In this document: piece by piece, positions 11,276 to 21,883 of the stretch
Layout of the letters: each line of letters starts with the position of its first letter
How positions within the stretch are numbered: position 1 is the first letter of the stretch
Source of the DNA: Chinchilla lanigera
Taxonomy: Eukaryota; Chordata; Mammalia; Rodentia; Chinchillidae
Assembly (NCBI RefSeq): GCF_000276665.1
Contig: NW_004955438.1
Location: forward strand, 15,396,051 to 15,460,050
Length of the DNA stretch: 64,000 bases
Direction: 5' to 3'
Position numbers and translations under genes: made by a program
The notes under the pieces: generated by a model
What the model saw: only the letters and a program-made list of their open reading frames with translations
Told to the model about the DNA's origin: nothing
Database searches by the model: none

Positions 11276-11626
11276 AACAATAACAGTATCATTAATCACT
11301 GGGGAAATAAAAATCAAAACCAAGTGAGATATCAATTCACACTCATTGGGTTAATTTTTATAAAAACACACAGGTGCACATATAAAAACTGTTGGTGAGA
11401 CTGTGGAGAAATTAGAACCCCTGTGCAAAGCTGGATGAACTGAAAGCAGGGAATGACAAAGTATTTGCACATCATGTTCACAGAAACCTCATTCACAGCA
11501 CCTAAAATGCTGAAGCAACCCAAGCACCTACCAACAGATGAACAGATCAGCAAATGTGGTTACACATACATATACAATGAAATACTATTCAGCCCTAAAA
11601 AGGAGGTGATTCTACTTGCACAAACT

Positions 11627-11745
11627 CATCCCTCCCTCCCTCCCTCTTTCCTTACCTTTTGCATTGCTGGGGGTTGAAACCAGGGTCTCATGCACACTTG
11701 GTAAGAGCTCTATCACTAACCTACATCTCCAGCCCTTGGATAAGC
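11627..11745 (-). mobile_element. ID-type SINE, antisense, with (CCCT)n tail
   Basis: A (ccct)n/(tccc)n pyrimidine run followed by 'gcattgctgggggttgaaaccagggtctcatgcacac' and 'cactaacctacatctccagccc'. It splits the L1M at 11,040-12,085. Confidence 0.65.
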
Positions 11746-12084
11746 CTTGAGGATATTATACTAAGTGAAATAAACCAGTCACAAAAAGACAAATACTGCA
11801 TGATTCTTTATCACTTCTATGAATTATTTCTCATATAAGGTGCCTAAAACTGTGAAATTCAGAGACAAAAAGTAGAATAGTGGTGGCCAGGGACTAAACA
11901 GAAGGGATACTAGAGGAACTGTTGTTTAATGGATACGGAGTTTCAGTTTGGGAAGACAGAAAGATAAAAAAAGTTCAAGAGATGAATGGTGGTGATAGCT
12001 GCACAAAGTGAATATGCTTAACACTACTGAACTGTAGATTCAAAAACTGTCTTCAAAGGTAAATTTTATGTTATGTGTATTTTA

Positions 12085-12455
12085 TCACTGGATGTTGAAT
12101 CTCCACTAAAGAGTCATGTGTTAAATGCCTGGTCTCCAGGATAGTGCTACTAGGAGACAGGGAACACTACGGAGGAGAAGCCTAGGCAGAGGTCCTGATG
12201 TTACTGGGGAATGTTTTGAAGAAGACTATGGGACCATGTCTCTTCCTCTTGTCTCTCTGCTCCTTGACTCATGCACAAGAGGTTCTTGCTCAGCCATAAG
12301 CTCCTGTTACAATGTGCTGGTTCCTCAGAAGCCCATGGCAAAGGGTCACCTGCTGTTGGACTAAAACCTCCAAAATTGTGATCAAAATAAAAATTTTCTA
12401 TTTATAAGTTAATTATTTCTGGCATTTCATTATAGTGACAGAAAAGCTGACTAAC
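12085..12455 (+). mobile_element. MaLR-like solo LTR
   Basis: Resembles ancient MaLR LTRs: 'agagtcatgtgttaaatgcctggtc' near the start, a pyrimidine-rich 'tctcttcctcttgtctctctgctcc' centre, then a 'caaaataaaa' polyadenylation region and 'agtgacagaaaagctgactaac' at the end. No internal retroviral sequence is attached. Confidence 0.6.
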
Positions 12456-12512
12456 TACAATTTTAAAAACTGGACAAAAGTAAGTTATAAGCATTGTTAT
12501 CAAAAATTATTC

Positions 12513-12600
12513 GTAGCTCAGTGGTGAAGTACTTTACCTACTTGGCATAAGTGAGGCCCTGGGTTTGATCCCTGGCATTGCAAAACAAAACAAAACAAAA
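12513..12600 (+). mobile_element. ID-type SINE
   Basis: 'tagctcagtggtgaagtactttacc', 'ggccctgggtttgatccctggcattgc', then an (aaaac)n tail. Confidence 0.75.
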
Positions 12601-12699
12601 CCAAGCTTTATGGCTAAGATTCAAAAAGGAAATCTATTTTCCAGGTAAAGTAAAGACAGATTAGTTATTATAGTAGTTATACTTAAGCAGAAGAGAATT

Positions 12700-13690
12700 C
12701 ACTTAAAAAAAAAAATCAAAAACACAATGAGGTACAACTTTATCCCGCCAAGGTGATCCAGGTGTGGTGGTGCGTACCTGTAATCAGAGCACTTGGGAGG
12801 CTGAGGCAGGAGGATCACCATCAATCTGAATGTAGCCTCAAAAAAAAAAAAAAAAGAAAGAAAGAAAAGAAAATGCTGGCAAGGATGTGAGGAAAAGATA
12901 ATTTTCCTACACTGCTAGTGGGAATGTACATAGGAAGAGCCATTGTGGAAAAGAGTATTAAGGTTCCACAGGGAGCTACAAATAGAAATGCCATACAATC
13001 CAGCAATCCTACTACTAGATTTATAGCCAAAGGAACTAGAATCAGTGCACTGACACAAGATCTGTCGTCACATGATTATTGTAGCACTGTTCACAATAGC
13101 CAAGATATGGAGTCAACCTAGCCATATGTTGCTGAATGAATGGATAAAGGTGGTATGTACCCACAACTGAATATTATTGAGCCATAAAAGAATGAAATTT
13201 TGTCATTTGCAGCAACATGAATGGAACTTGAGGGCTTTATGGTAAATGAAATAAATCAGGCACAGAAAGTAAAATACTGCATGTTCTCACTTATATGTGC
13301 AAGCTAAAAAGTTGCTCTCAAAGAAGCAGAGTGTAAAACTGGTTACCACAGCCTGGGAAGAATGTGGAAGAGGGAGAGATGGAAAGAAGATAGTTAATGG
13401 GTACAGGGGGCAGGTGGATGGCTATAGGGAGGAGGAATAACTTCCAATGCTCCATAGGGTAATAGGGTAACTGTGGTTGACAACAGCTAATTAAGTATTT
13501 CAAAATAGTTGAGGGGACTTTAATATATCATCACAAAGAAATGATATATGTCCACGGTGATAGATACGCCAATTATCCTGATCTGATCACTACACATTAT
13601 ATCCATGTATTGAAATGTCAAACTGTATTTAACAAATACTGTATATACAATTACTGTGTCAATTAAAAATAAAGATATATATTTTAAAAA
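12700..13690 (+). mobile_element. L1 3' end, sense; arm A of an inverted repeat
   Basis: L1 ORF2 C-terminal and 3'-UTR sequence: 'gctggcaaggatgtgagg', 'gtgggaatgtaca', 'gaatattattgagccataaaag', 'tgttctcacttatatgtg'. It is interrupted by a B1 SINE at 12,757-12,880. From about 12,899 to 13,680 it matches the reverse complement of 26,898-27,672 at roughly 99% by eye, with about eight substitutions. Confidence 0.85.
12757..12880 (+). mobile_element. B1-like SINE inside L1
   Basis: 'ccaggtgtggtggtgcgtacctgtaatcagagcacttgggaggctgaggcagg', truncated in its right half, then a long A-rich tail. It splits the L1 sequence on either side. Confidence 0.8.
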
Positions 13691-13814
13691 TTATTCTGGC
13701 TTACGTTTATATGTTTGAATTTTAAGAACAAGGGTTATAGCTAGAATGTCAATATTATCAGCTTCTTATACAAATAAGATTAAAGAGATATATGTACATA
13801 ATAATTAAAATATC

Positions 13815-14035
13815 CTTTAGTTATTGAATGTTATGAGCCAGCCACTAGTAAGTAACTTAATCAATTAATGTCTTTTTTTTTTTCTTCCCAACAACGTGAG
13901 GCACAGGTCTCTTACTGTCCCTACATTATACAAGGAGAGACCAGAAGGTTAGGAAAATGAAGCACAAAAGGCTTAGACATTTACTGAAGTTCACAGAGCA
14001 GTTAGTTACAGAGACAGGCTTGTGGTTCTTATAAT
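13815..14035 (+). mobile_element. MIR-like fragment
   Basis: 'tgttatgagccagccactagtaagtaactt' then 'gtgaggcacaggtctcttactgtcc' and a later 'agttcacagagcagttagtta'. This is the MIR order with low identity. Confidence 0.45.
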
Positions 14036-14525
14036 ACAGGTAATATTACTTTTTTCATTTTTCCTAAGCTTTGAAGGGAAAATGTCCAGAGCAGAAAAAT
14101 ACAGCTGTGTTCCAGAAATGGAAAGTGAGAACACAGCTGACAGTGTTACTTTTCGCACTTAAAAGATCTCTCACATAAAGCAAAAACATAATTTAAATGG
14201 AAAAGATTTCACTAAAAGTGCCTTTCTGAATGTTTACAGCTAGACTGTATGTTCCTTGACGGCAGAATGACACTTTTCACGCTTGACCATCCATCCACAC
14301 AACCACCCACCCTTTCATCCACCAGCTGGCTTCAAGAAACAATAGGAGTTTATCAAGTGAAAAAGGAAAGGTCATTCAAGGTAGAAGAAACAGGATACAT
14401 AAATAAGAACAACTCCTGCTCCTCTCAGTCCTACTACCAGTTCTCACAGCTCTATTTCTTCTCTATTATTAATATTGTAGCATACTCACTTAAATTTCCA
14501 TCTCCCAAGGACAGGTTCTCAGCCA

Positions 14526-14635
14526 GCCTGGGTGGTGGTATATGCCTCAATCCCACCACTCTGGGAAGCTGAGGCCAAGTTCAAACCTAGCCTGGGCAAC
14601 TTAGTGATTTAGAATGACCCTTTCCCCCGCAAAAA
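14526..14635 (+). mobile_element. B1-like SINE
   Basis: 'gcctgggtggtggtatatgcctcaatcccaccactctgggaagctgaggcc', 'acctagcctgggcaacttagtga', then an A-run. An L1 fragment abuts its tail. Confidence 0.7.
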
Positions 14636-15745
14636 AACCTCCCTCAGACAAAGGGCTTCTATCTAGAACATATAAAGAATTTAAAAATATCAGCCCCTCC
14701 AAATTCAAAGACCCAACCCATAAATGGGCAGCTGAGATACACTTCTCAGACAAGGAGATACAAATGGCAAATAAATATATGAGAAAATGTTCAACATCAT
14801 TAGTCATTCGAGAAATGCAAATTAAAACAACACTGAGATTCCACCTTACCCCAGTAAGAATGACCAGTATTAAGAAATCAACGAATAACAAATGCTGGCG
14901 AGGTTGTGGAGAAATAGGAACCCTTCTCCATTACTGGTGGGAATGCAGACTGGTGAAACCACTGTGGAAATCAGTTTGGAGATTCCTCAGACAACTAGGT
15001 CTAGAGGTCCCATTCAACCCAGCTATCCCCCTGCTGGGTATTTGCCCAGAAGATCTGAAAACATATCACAGTGATATATGTGCACCTATGTTCATAGCAG
15101 CACAATTTGTAATTGTTAAAATGTGGAAGCAACCCAAATGTCCACCCACCAAGGATTGGATAAGAAAATCGTGGTACTTTCATATAATGGAATATTACTC
15201 AGCTGTAAAGAAAGATAAACTCGAGGCTTTCATAGGTAAATGGTCACAACTAGAGACCATACTCATAAGTGAAATAAATCAAACATACATGTGCAAGCAC
15301 CACATTGTTTCACTAGTGTAAAACCTGAAAGAGTTAATTTAAACTAGGAGGTATGGTAGACATTGTGAAATGATAGGAAAGCACTTGAGGGTAAAGGGCA
15401 AGTGGGATGTGGGAAAAGAGAAGGGAAAGAAGGAGAAATATTGTATGTATGTATATTACAGGATAGTTAACATAGTTGTTCTACTGTCTTCTATTTCTTT
15501 GCTGAAAGAAACTGTCAGTGAGTCCTTGGTTGATCAGTATTGCATGTCTCTTATCTGTTTTCATGAGAAACCACTTTGAAGATATCAATATGTAATACAA
15601 CAAGCATTGTTAATTTCCTACCATTTTGTTTGTAACTCCGTATTGTCTGTACTGTTCTTTTGCTATTTTGTAAAATGTTGCCTGTCTGTTAATGTTTTCC
15701 TCCTTTTATTTTTAAAATTAAGAAAACAAAAACAAAAACAAAAAA
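14636..15745 (+). mobile_element. L1 3' portion with open ORF2 C-terminus and 3' UTR
   Basis: Encodes the C-terminal part of L1 ORF2 (endonuclease/reverse transcriptase polyprotein) in one open frame to the TAA at 15,319-15,321. Recognisable landmarks are the [18 protein letters not shown] stretch, the HLTPVRM motif and the cysteine-rich end with [13 protein letters not shown]. The 3' UTR carries the 'cactttgaagatatcaatatg' and 'tccttttatttttaaaa' signatures of the local L1 family. The endonuclease and reverse transcriptase core are missing (5'-truncated), so it is inactive. The open frame starts in the adjoining SINE tail at 14,614. Confidence 0.9.
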
Positions 15746-17570
15746 CCCCAAAACTCCTGATCACTCACCATAAAACTCAAAGTAGGCACACTGTATTTGA
15801 ATAGGTAAATGTTAGCACTTACCATAAATGTTGATGAATAATGTGCCTAAGGCCTAAAGGTACATACTGCATATGTTCTGAGTATGAACAGGAATTATAT
15901 CAAAAAGCCAAGTGTCATCCTATAGCCTTTAATTCAGAACATAATAGAGGAACTACTGGAAATAACATAGATTTGGCTGAATGTACTATTATATTTGTGT
16001 TTTACAAAGATTATTGGGTGGCTTCAAAGTAAAAGACCCTTATGCAGGAAGACTTATTAGAAAATTCCTGATGTAGTCCAGAAAAGTGTTAGAAGGGACG
16101 TAGCTTGCTTTATTTAGAAAATGGTGATAATACCACCTACTTCACAATGTTGTTTGAAGAGCTGACCTGCTTTGAATGAAATACTGTCTAGAATGTGGAA
16201 GGTAGTCTGAAAAATCTAGTTTTGAGGCATTTAAAGCTGAGGACTACTTCCTAGGAAGTAGTGAGTAAAGAATCTATACAGCTGCCTTGAGAAGACACAA
16301 GTGATTTTACCTCAGAGCTCATATGCAAATGTTTTATCCTCACTTACAACCTCAGAATAAGATCTTTCCAAAGTAAGTGGAGTGGTAAAAATAGGAACAG
16401 AGGGAGGAAAACACTGCCATCATTGAGAGGCCCAAGTCTACCCACGGGCCTTGATTATTATCCTCAACTGAATCTTTTCGTAGAGGTAAGTGAGATCTAA
16501 TAGGGCAGTCTGGACCACAGCAGTGCTGTCCCCAGCAACCAGTATAGGTCTTGGCTCAGCAATCTCCCATCAAAGCCTGTGCTTTTTCCTTTTATCAGCT
16601 ATATTCTCCAAAACTGAAGGAGCTCTGGAAGGAGCAGAAAATGTTTTACCCAAAAGATACGAAAAAAAAAAAGCCTAAAATCAGAAGGTAGAAAATGATT
16701 ATGAAACCCTGCAAGATCAACTGTAGAATCTGTCCAGTCAACTGTGTTACAAGTAACTGTGCCATTTAGAAAGCTTGTGTTTATGAGAGAATGATTAGCT
16801 TTGGGCCAGATACACAATGTTTGACTGAATAAATGAAATCACTTTCTAATCAGGGACAGTGGTTTTTATTGTTGTTTTAGTGATGTACAGAAAGGCAGCC
16901 CTGGATGATTTAAAGGTGATAAGAAATCTGAATCCATACTTGAAGAGAGAAACAGAACTGACATCAGAGAACACATTCAAAAGAACACATTTAAAAGAAA
17001 AATGTATTTCTCATAAATTCCATTGAAAGCAAAGGGATTTTCTGACACCAATATAGCAAATGTTAAAATAAAAGGGTGTATTTCTCGTTGGTAAGTTACA
17101 ATGGGTACTACTGTTAAAGCTGAAGAGATAAGAAAACATGCTGAGCAAATATGATAATTAGCTGGAGACTACGGCTGCACAGAGAGAAAAGGAAAATAAA
17201 GAAAACATGAGCAAAGGTAGTCTTCATTAGGACAGTTCAAGTCCCAAACTGTTGGATCATGCAGGGAATAGTCATGGGAATGGTCTTATGAATTACACAA
17301 GTCCTTACAAATGGAAACATAATAATGGTTTAGGAGTTGGAGATAGTTCTGTAATAAAATTCAATTTTTCTTCATGTCACTAAGACCAAGAAGGTCCAAA
17401 TAAATATGGGGAAAACTCAATCAGTGAAAAAGAACTGTAAGATTTATAAAATAATTTAATAATGATCATTTCACTTGCATGAGTTTCTTCTGCTCATCAG
17501 AAATCTGTTATTTACAGAATCTTTGTTGGTCTATTAAATGAAAATGTGTTCTTCCTGAGATTTTTCTCGT
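15746..17570. other. Unassigned intronic sequence
   Basis: About 1.8 kb of intron 1 without recognisable young repeats. Ordinary AT-rich sequence; no exon-like structure found. Confidence 0.45.
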
Positions 17571-17658
17571 CTTGGGCGGCAGATATAGCTCAGTGGCACA
17601 AGCACCTGCCTGGCAAGAGCAAGGTCCTGAGTTTGATTCCCAGTACCCACCCCCAAAA
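17571..17658 (+). mobile_element. ID-type SINE
   Basis: 'gggcggcagatatagctcagtggcacaagcacctgcctggcaagagcaaggtc' then 'gtttgattcccagtaccc'. Its tail is C-rich, then A-rich. Confidence 0.85.
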
Positions 17659-17659
17659 A

Positions 17660-17813
17660 AGATTTCTGTTGTCTTTTCTTTGGAGACAGGTCTCGCTATG
17701 TAGTTTAGGCTGGCTGTAAACTCACAATGTAGCCCAGGCTGGCTCGAACTCATGGTGACCCTCAGACTTCCAAGTGCTAAGATTATAGGTGTGTGCCACC
17801 ATGCCCAGGTCCT
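17660..17813 (-). mobile_element. B1-like SINE, antisense
   Basis: 'gagacaggtctcgctatgtagtttaggctggctgtaaactcacaatgtagcccaggctggctcgaactc' and 'gtgtgccaccatgcccagg' are the reverse complement of B1 with its internal duplication. It directly follows the ID SINE tail to tail. Confidence 0.85.
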
Positions 17814-18837
17814 GTTTTTTTCTGAATCTTGTGTACAGTAGTCTTAGTGAAAGAAGTACTATACTGATGGGTTTGATAATGAACATGATTTGAGAAACTT
17901 TAGCTATGAAGTATCCTCTTGCAGACATACCAAGGTCTTTTAGGAAAAACACACAGCAGAAAATCAGATAAAACTCTTATTCTCACAAGAAACTATTACA
18001 ATTTTTCTTCATCCCCACTGCTTATCCTGTGGGACATGTGTAGCAGAAGCACAGGGAAAGGATATTATAGTCCAAATATGTCAGACTCGAGCAGACTACT
18101 CTGGGCTCTGTTGATGCAATGGAAGTCTACATCTTAAAACACTATTTTTAAAAAAAATTTTTAAAAAAACACTATTTTCTATTTGTTTAGAACACCACCA
18201 ACAAAAATATCAAGAGAATAGATATGAAATCCTTATAGAACACACAGTGAATACTCATATATTAGTGAGGGGAATAGGGGAGAAGAAGGAGGAAAAGATG
18301 ATGGAGGTCTTTACTTTGCACTGGCTGGTTATCAATCCTTTGAACCACAAAACAGGAGAAACAATTTAGGTGAACTGGGGTTATAAGGGTAATGGGTTGG
18401 ATATCCCAGAAAGACAACCAAGGAAGAAACAATGCACACAGAATACACCCCTAGTAAAAGTCTAAAGATTAGAGTTTCCTAGTATTAATGTTTCATTTCT
18501 TTTTCTTTAACTTTTAAATATTTCATTTCCATGGGCAAACTTCTTAAATTATAGCATTCTCTCAAGATGATAATTATTTACTTCTGATTGAGGATATTAT
18601 TTATAAATATTCTATCAAAGCTAGCAAAAAGATAAATGGAGAGTCTAAGAAGTGATGGTATTCACTTCTTGAGGATTAAAGCCATTTCTGGTATAGTTTT
18701 GCATTGCTAGACAGCACCCAATAAAATAAAAGTAAGATCCAAGCTCTCCTGATGTCTATATGGCCTTCCAGTAATATTTGTATTCTTTTATGTAGTATCA
18801 GTAAGTTCTCTTGACATTTACTTATTTATAACTCTAA
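17814..18837. other. Unassigned intronic sequence
   Basis: No recognisable element apart from short A/T-rich runs. Confidence 0.4.
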
Positions 18838-18901
18838 AGATCAAATCTAGGGCCTTGTACCTGCTAGGCAAATGCTTTACCACTTAGCTACATCCCCAGC
18901 C
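18838..18901 (-). mobile_element. ID-type SINE fragment, antisense
   Basis: 'gatcaaatctagggccttgtacctgctaggcaaatgctttaccacttagctacatccccagcc' is the reverse complement of the ID body without its 3' end. Confidence 0.75.
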
Positions 18902-18936
18902 TTTAAGATTTTTAGAGCATTTCTTGAAACCATCAG

Positions 18937-19086
18937 TCTTTTTTTTTTTTTTTTTTGGCCTTTTTGACACAGGGTCTCACTATGCAGTTCAGGCTGGTCT
19001 TGAGCTCACTTTGTAGCCCAGGTTGGTCTCGAACTCCCAACAATCCTCCTGCCTCAGCCTCCCGAGTGCTGGGATTACAAGCCCGG
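18937..19086 (-). mobile_element. B1-like SINE, antisense
   Basis: Poly-T, 'gacacagggtctcactatgcagttcaggctggtcttgagctcactttgtagcccagg' and 'cctcccgagtgctgggattacaagcccggc'. Retained CpGs suggest a fairly young insertion. Confidence 0.9.
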
Positions 19087-19369
19087 CATGTTGTCTTTAT
19101 CAGTTGTCTCATTACTGCCATCTCTGAACAGAAAATAATACATCTTTAGGTTTACCAAACATTTCCACATGCCAAGAAAATAACACCTCAAAGGAAGGAG
19201 ACTTGTCTTCCATGTGGTAATCATTATTGAAATGCTTTTGTCAGCATTTTCCACCCCACAAATGAATATGGTATTTTCTAAAATCTGTAAAGGATTATAC
19301 AAATAAATTACCCCCAATGTTTTCTTATCTTTAGTTTTCCTGCGCTTTTCTTTCTAAAGAGCTATCTTA

Positions 19370-19790
19370 AGCCAACCCATCTCCTCATATAGGAACTGGT
19401 TTGAGACATGCTGTCATTTGATTCTCAAGTTGTCGCCTTAAAGAGCACTTTCTGCTTCTGCTATCCCCTTTGCCTAGAACACTCCTCATGTGGTTTATGC
19501 CCTTATTTGCTTTTGTTATAATGCCAATCCCTCAAAGAGGCCTTTCTTATGAATTATCCTGTATCAAATAACATCCCAACCCATTATTTTCTATCCTCTT
19601 TCTTCATTTTCTGTACAATACTTTTCATCCCTTGAAATTATATACTGTTTGCTTGTTTATAGTCTCATACATTACAGTGTAAATTCCATGGCAGACAAAA
19701 CTTCATTTATTCAACACTAAATTGTCAACAAATAGAATAGTGCCTGGCACTTAGAAGACATTAAATTAAAAACAGCTGAATGAAATCAGT
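19370..19790 (+). mobile_element. L2 (LINE-2) 3' end
   Basis: Follows the L2 3'-end order: 'tttgcctagaacactcctcatg', 'cctcaaagaggcctttcttatgaatt', 'tatagtctcatacattacagtgtaaattccatggcag', 'atagtgcctggcacttag', 'gctgaatgaa'. Ancient and non-coding. Confidence 0.8.
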
Positions 19791-19984
19791 TTTTAAAAAA
19801 ACAGATACTACGCAAGGAAAGTCTTATTTATAATCATTTCTTAACTTTTTCAGCCAAAAAATTGTTTTGGGGATCCATATTCCTTGTTTATAATCTAGGT
19901 CTCTTAGAAGAGTGTGATTTATAAAAAATTCCCTGGAGAAAAAGACCCATGGAAAACTGATCAAGTCATTAAAGGAAATAAGAA

Positions 19985-20165
19985 AACAATAATTTAAAAG
20001 AACATAGAGACAACACTTCGTTCAAGATAACAATATGTAATATAACAACCACTGCTAATCCCTATCATTTGGTTTGAAATCCTGTATCATTTTTAATGTC
20101 CTTGCTTTGTTTTGTTTGTATTTTGCTATTGTTCTTTTTGTTTTTTTACTAGTCTCTTTAAAACA
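19985..20165 (+). mobile_element. L1 3'-UTR tail fragment
   Basis: 'caagataacaatatgtaatataacaaccactgctaatcc' and 'ttggtttgaaatcctgtatcattt' match the local L1 3'-UTR unit seen at 15.6 and 28.9 kb, with divergence in the 3' half. Confidence 0.7.
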
Positions 20166-20284
20166 ACAAAAGAATAGACCCATGGGTCACAGTGTACATA
20201 CAGCGAAATATGATTCTGTTGAGATGTTTTAAGATACATAAGCAGTAATATTTTAAAAAAAAAACCTGTTTCTTCAGAAATTAC

Positions 20285-20935
20285 ACACAGAATTATATGA
20301 TCCAGCAATTCTACTTATAAAAAAGTAAAAACAAGGACTCGCACTGATATTTATGCATGCATGTCCAACATTATTCACAATAGCTAAAAGGTGGAAGCAA
20401 CCTGAGTGCCCAGCAACAGATGAACGGATACACAAAATGTGGTGTATACAAAGAATGGAATCAAACCTAAACAAAGGCGATCTGGGGATGTAGCTCAGAG
20501 TGCTTGTTTAGCACATGCAAGGGCCTGGGTTTGATCCCCAGGACTGGAAGGAAGGAAGAAGGAAGGAAAGAATGAAGAAAAGAAGGAAGGAAATTCAGAT
20601 ATATGCTAAAACATGTATAAGTCTTGACATTATCCTAAGTGAAATAAGACAGTCAAAAAGGACAAATACTATGTGATTTCACATATAAATTACAGCATAT
20701 ACAGCACTCAAATTCATGAGAAATATAAAGTAGAATGGCAACTGCTGAGGTTTGGGAGATACAGTAATATTAAACAATACAATTGCACTTGAAAATGAAA
20801 AAATTCTAGACGTGGATGGTGATGATGGCTGTACAATAGGAAGTACTTAATGTCATAAAACTATACATATAAAACTGGTTAAAATGGTAAATACATATTT
20901 TGAAGTCACCATAAAAATGTAAAAAAAAAAAAAAA
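20285..20935 (+). mobile_element. Ancient L1 (L1M-type) 3' part, sense
   Basis: 'gatccagcaattctacttataaaa', 'ccaacattattcacaatagctaaaaggtggaagcaacc', 'gatgaacggatacacaaaatg', 'taagtgaaataagacagtcaaaaagg' and 'gatgatggctgtacaata'. Split by an ID SINE. Confidence 0.8.
20482..20592 (+). mobile_element. ID-type SINE with (GGAA)n tail
   Basis: 'tctggggatgtagctcagagtgcttgtttagcacatgc', 'gggcctgggtttgatccccaggactgg', followed by a GGAA/GAAG repeat tail. Confidence 0.8.
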
Positions 20936-21019
20936 ACACATTAAAAAAGAAAGAGAACATTCCCTTGGAATTTAAAATTCCTTTTAATGTCTATAATGGG
21001 GGTATATTACATTGGAACA

Positions 21020-21215
21020 GTGATATATATTTTGCAAAGTTCTTTCTCATGTATTTTCACATCAAGTACTCTATTCAGACAATATAGGTATCATTCTTTA
21101 TTCTCTGAATGGGGATGTTAAGGTGGAGGCTGAACTGACTTATCCAAAGCCAAATATAGAGTAAAATGGCAAAACCAAGTCTAGATACCAGTTCTACTGA
21201 TCCCTAATCTAGTGT
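21020..21215 (+). mobile_element. MIR-like fragment
   Basis: 'gcaaagttctttctcatgtattttcacatc', 'aggtatcattctttattctctgaatgggg', 'ctgacttatccaaagcc' and 'accaagtctagataccagt' follow the MIR consensus order. Confidence 0.6.
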
Positions 21216-21666
21216 GTGCATGACTCTTACCCCAACAAAAAAAGCTCAAAAGACTTCTATCTTGTATCAATCTTTCTGAAGGAAGCTACATGTCTCCTTT
21301 GTGCTTTCCTATGTCTAATGCATTATCGCTTTTGTTACTCAACACTTAAATTTTAAAAATTTCACCTTCTCACCCAACTGAGGTTAAAGGAATTGATTTT
21401 AAATTTCTCTTAATGCTCTCAATTGTTGGCAGTGTGAAAACCATACTCCATAATATCCAACTCTTTAGCATTCAAACATACAAGAAAATTATTCCTAGGC
21501 TTCTACATTCTCATTCTTCCTATTGTTTTTTTTCTCTTTTGCAAGAGATATTTTTGCAATTTCTATAATTAAAACACACACTAAAGTAGAAAAAAATAGC
21601 CTCATCACCAATTTTTAACATTTAACAATTTGTAGCAGTTTTGTATCACTGTATCCCAATCCACTC

Positions 21667-21883
21667 AATCTAATCCTTCTATCCCCCCCCCCCNNNNNNN
21701 NNNNNNNNNNNNNNNNNNNNNNNNNNNNNNNNNNNNNNNNNNNNNNNNNNNNNNNNNNNNNNNNNNNNNNNNNNNNNNNNNNNNNNNNNNNNNGGTACCG
21801 GGAATCAAACTCACAACCTTGCACTTGCCGGGCAGGTGCTGTGCTGCAGGGCTAAATCCCTAGCCCCTAATCTAATCCTTCTA
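21667..21883 (-). mobile_element. ID-type SINE, antisense, TSD-flanked and containing the gap
   Basis: The visible body (21,794-21,868) is a reverse-complement ID SINE starting 'ggtaccgggaatcaaactcac'. A perfect 15-bp direct repeat, aatctaatccttcta, lies at 21,667-21,681 and 21,869-21,883. The entire gap is therefore between the two target-site duplications, in the SINE tail. The left edge of the tail is a run of 11 C. Confidence 0.9.
21694..21793. other. Assembly gap (100 N)
   Basis: Exactly 100 N, the usual placeholder for a gap of unknown length. It sits next to a poly-C run inside the tail of an antisense ID SINE. Confidence 0.99.

Larger units (their letters stand above)
11040..12085 (+). 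mobile_element. Ancient L1 (L1M-type) 3' part, sense
   Basis: Sense-strand L1 ORF2 end and 3' UTR: 'ataagggattaacatctagaata', 'gaagcaacccaagcacctaccaacagatg', 'aaatactattcagccctaaaaagga', 'gtgaaataaaccagtcacaaaaaga' and 'ggtggtgatagctgcac'. It is broken by an ID SINE near 11,200 and an antisense SINE near 11,630. Frames are destroyed. Two similar old copies lie at 20.3 and 46.1 kb. Confidence 0.8.
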
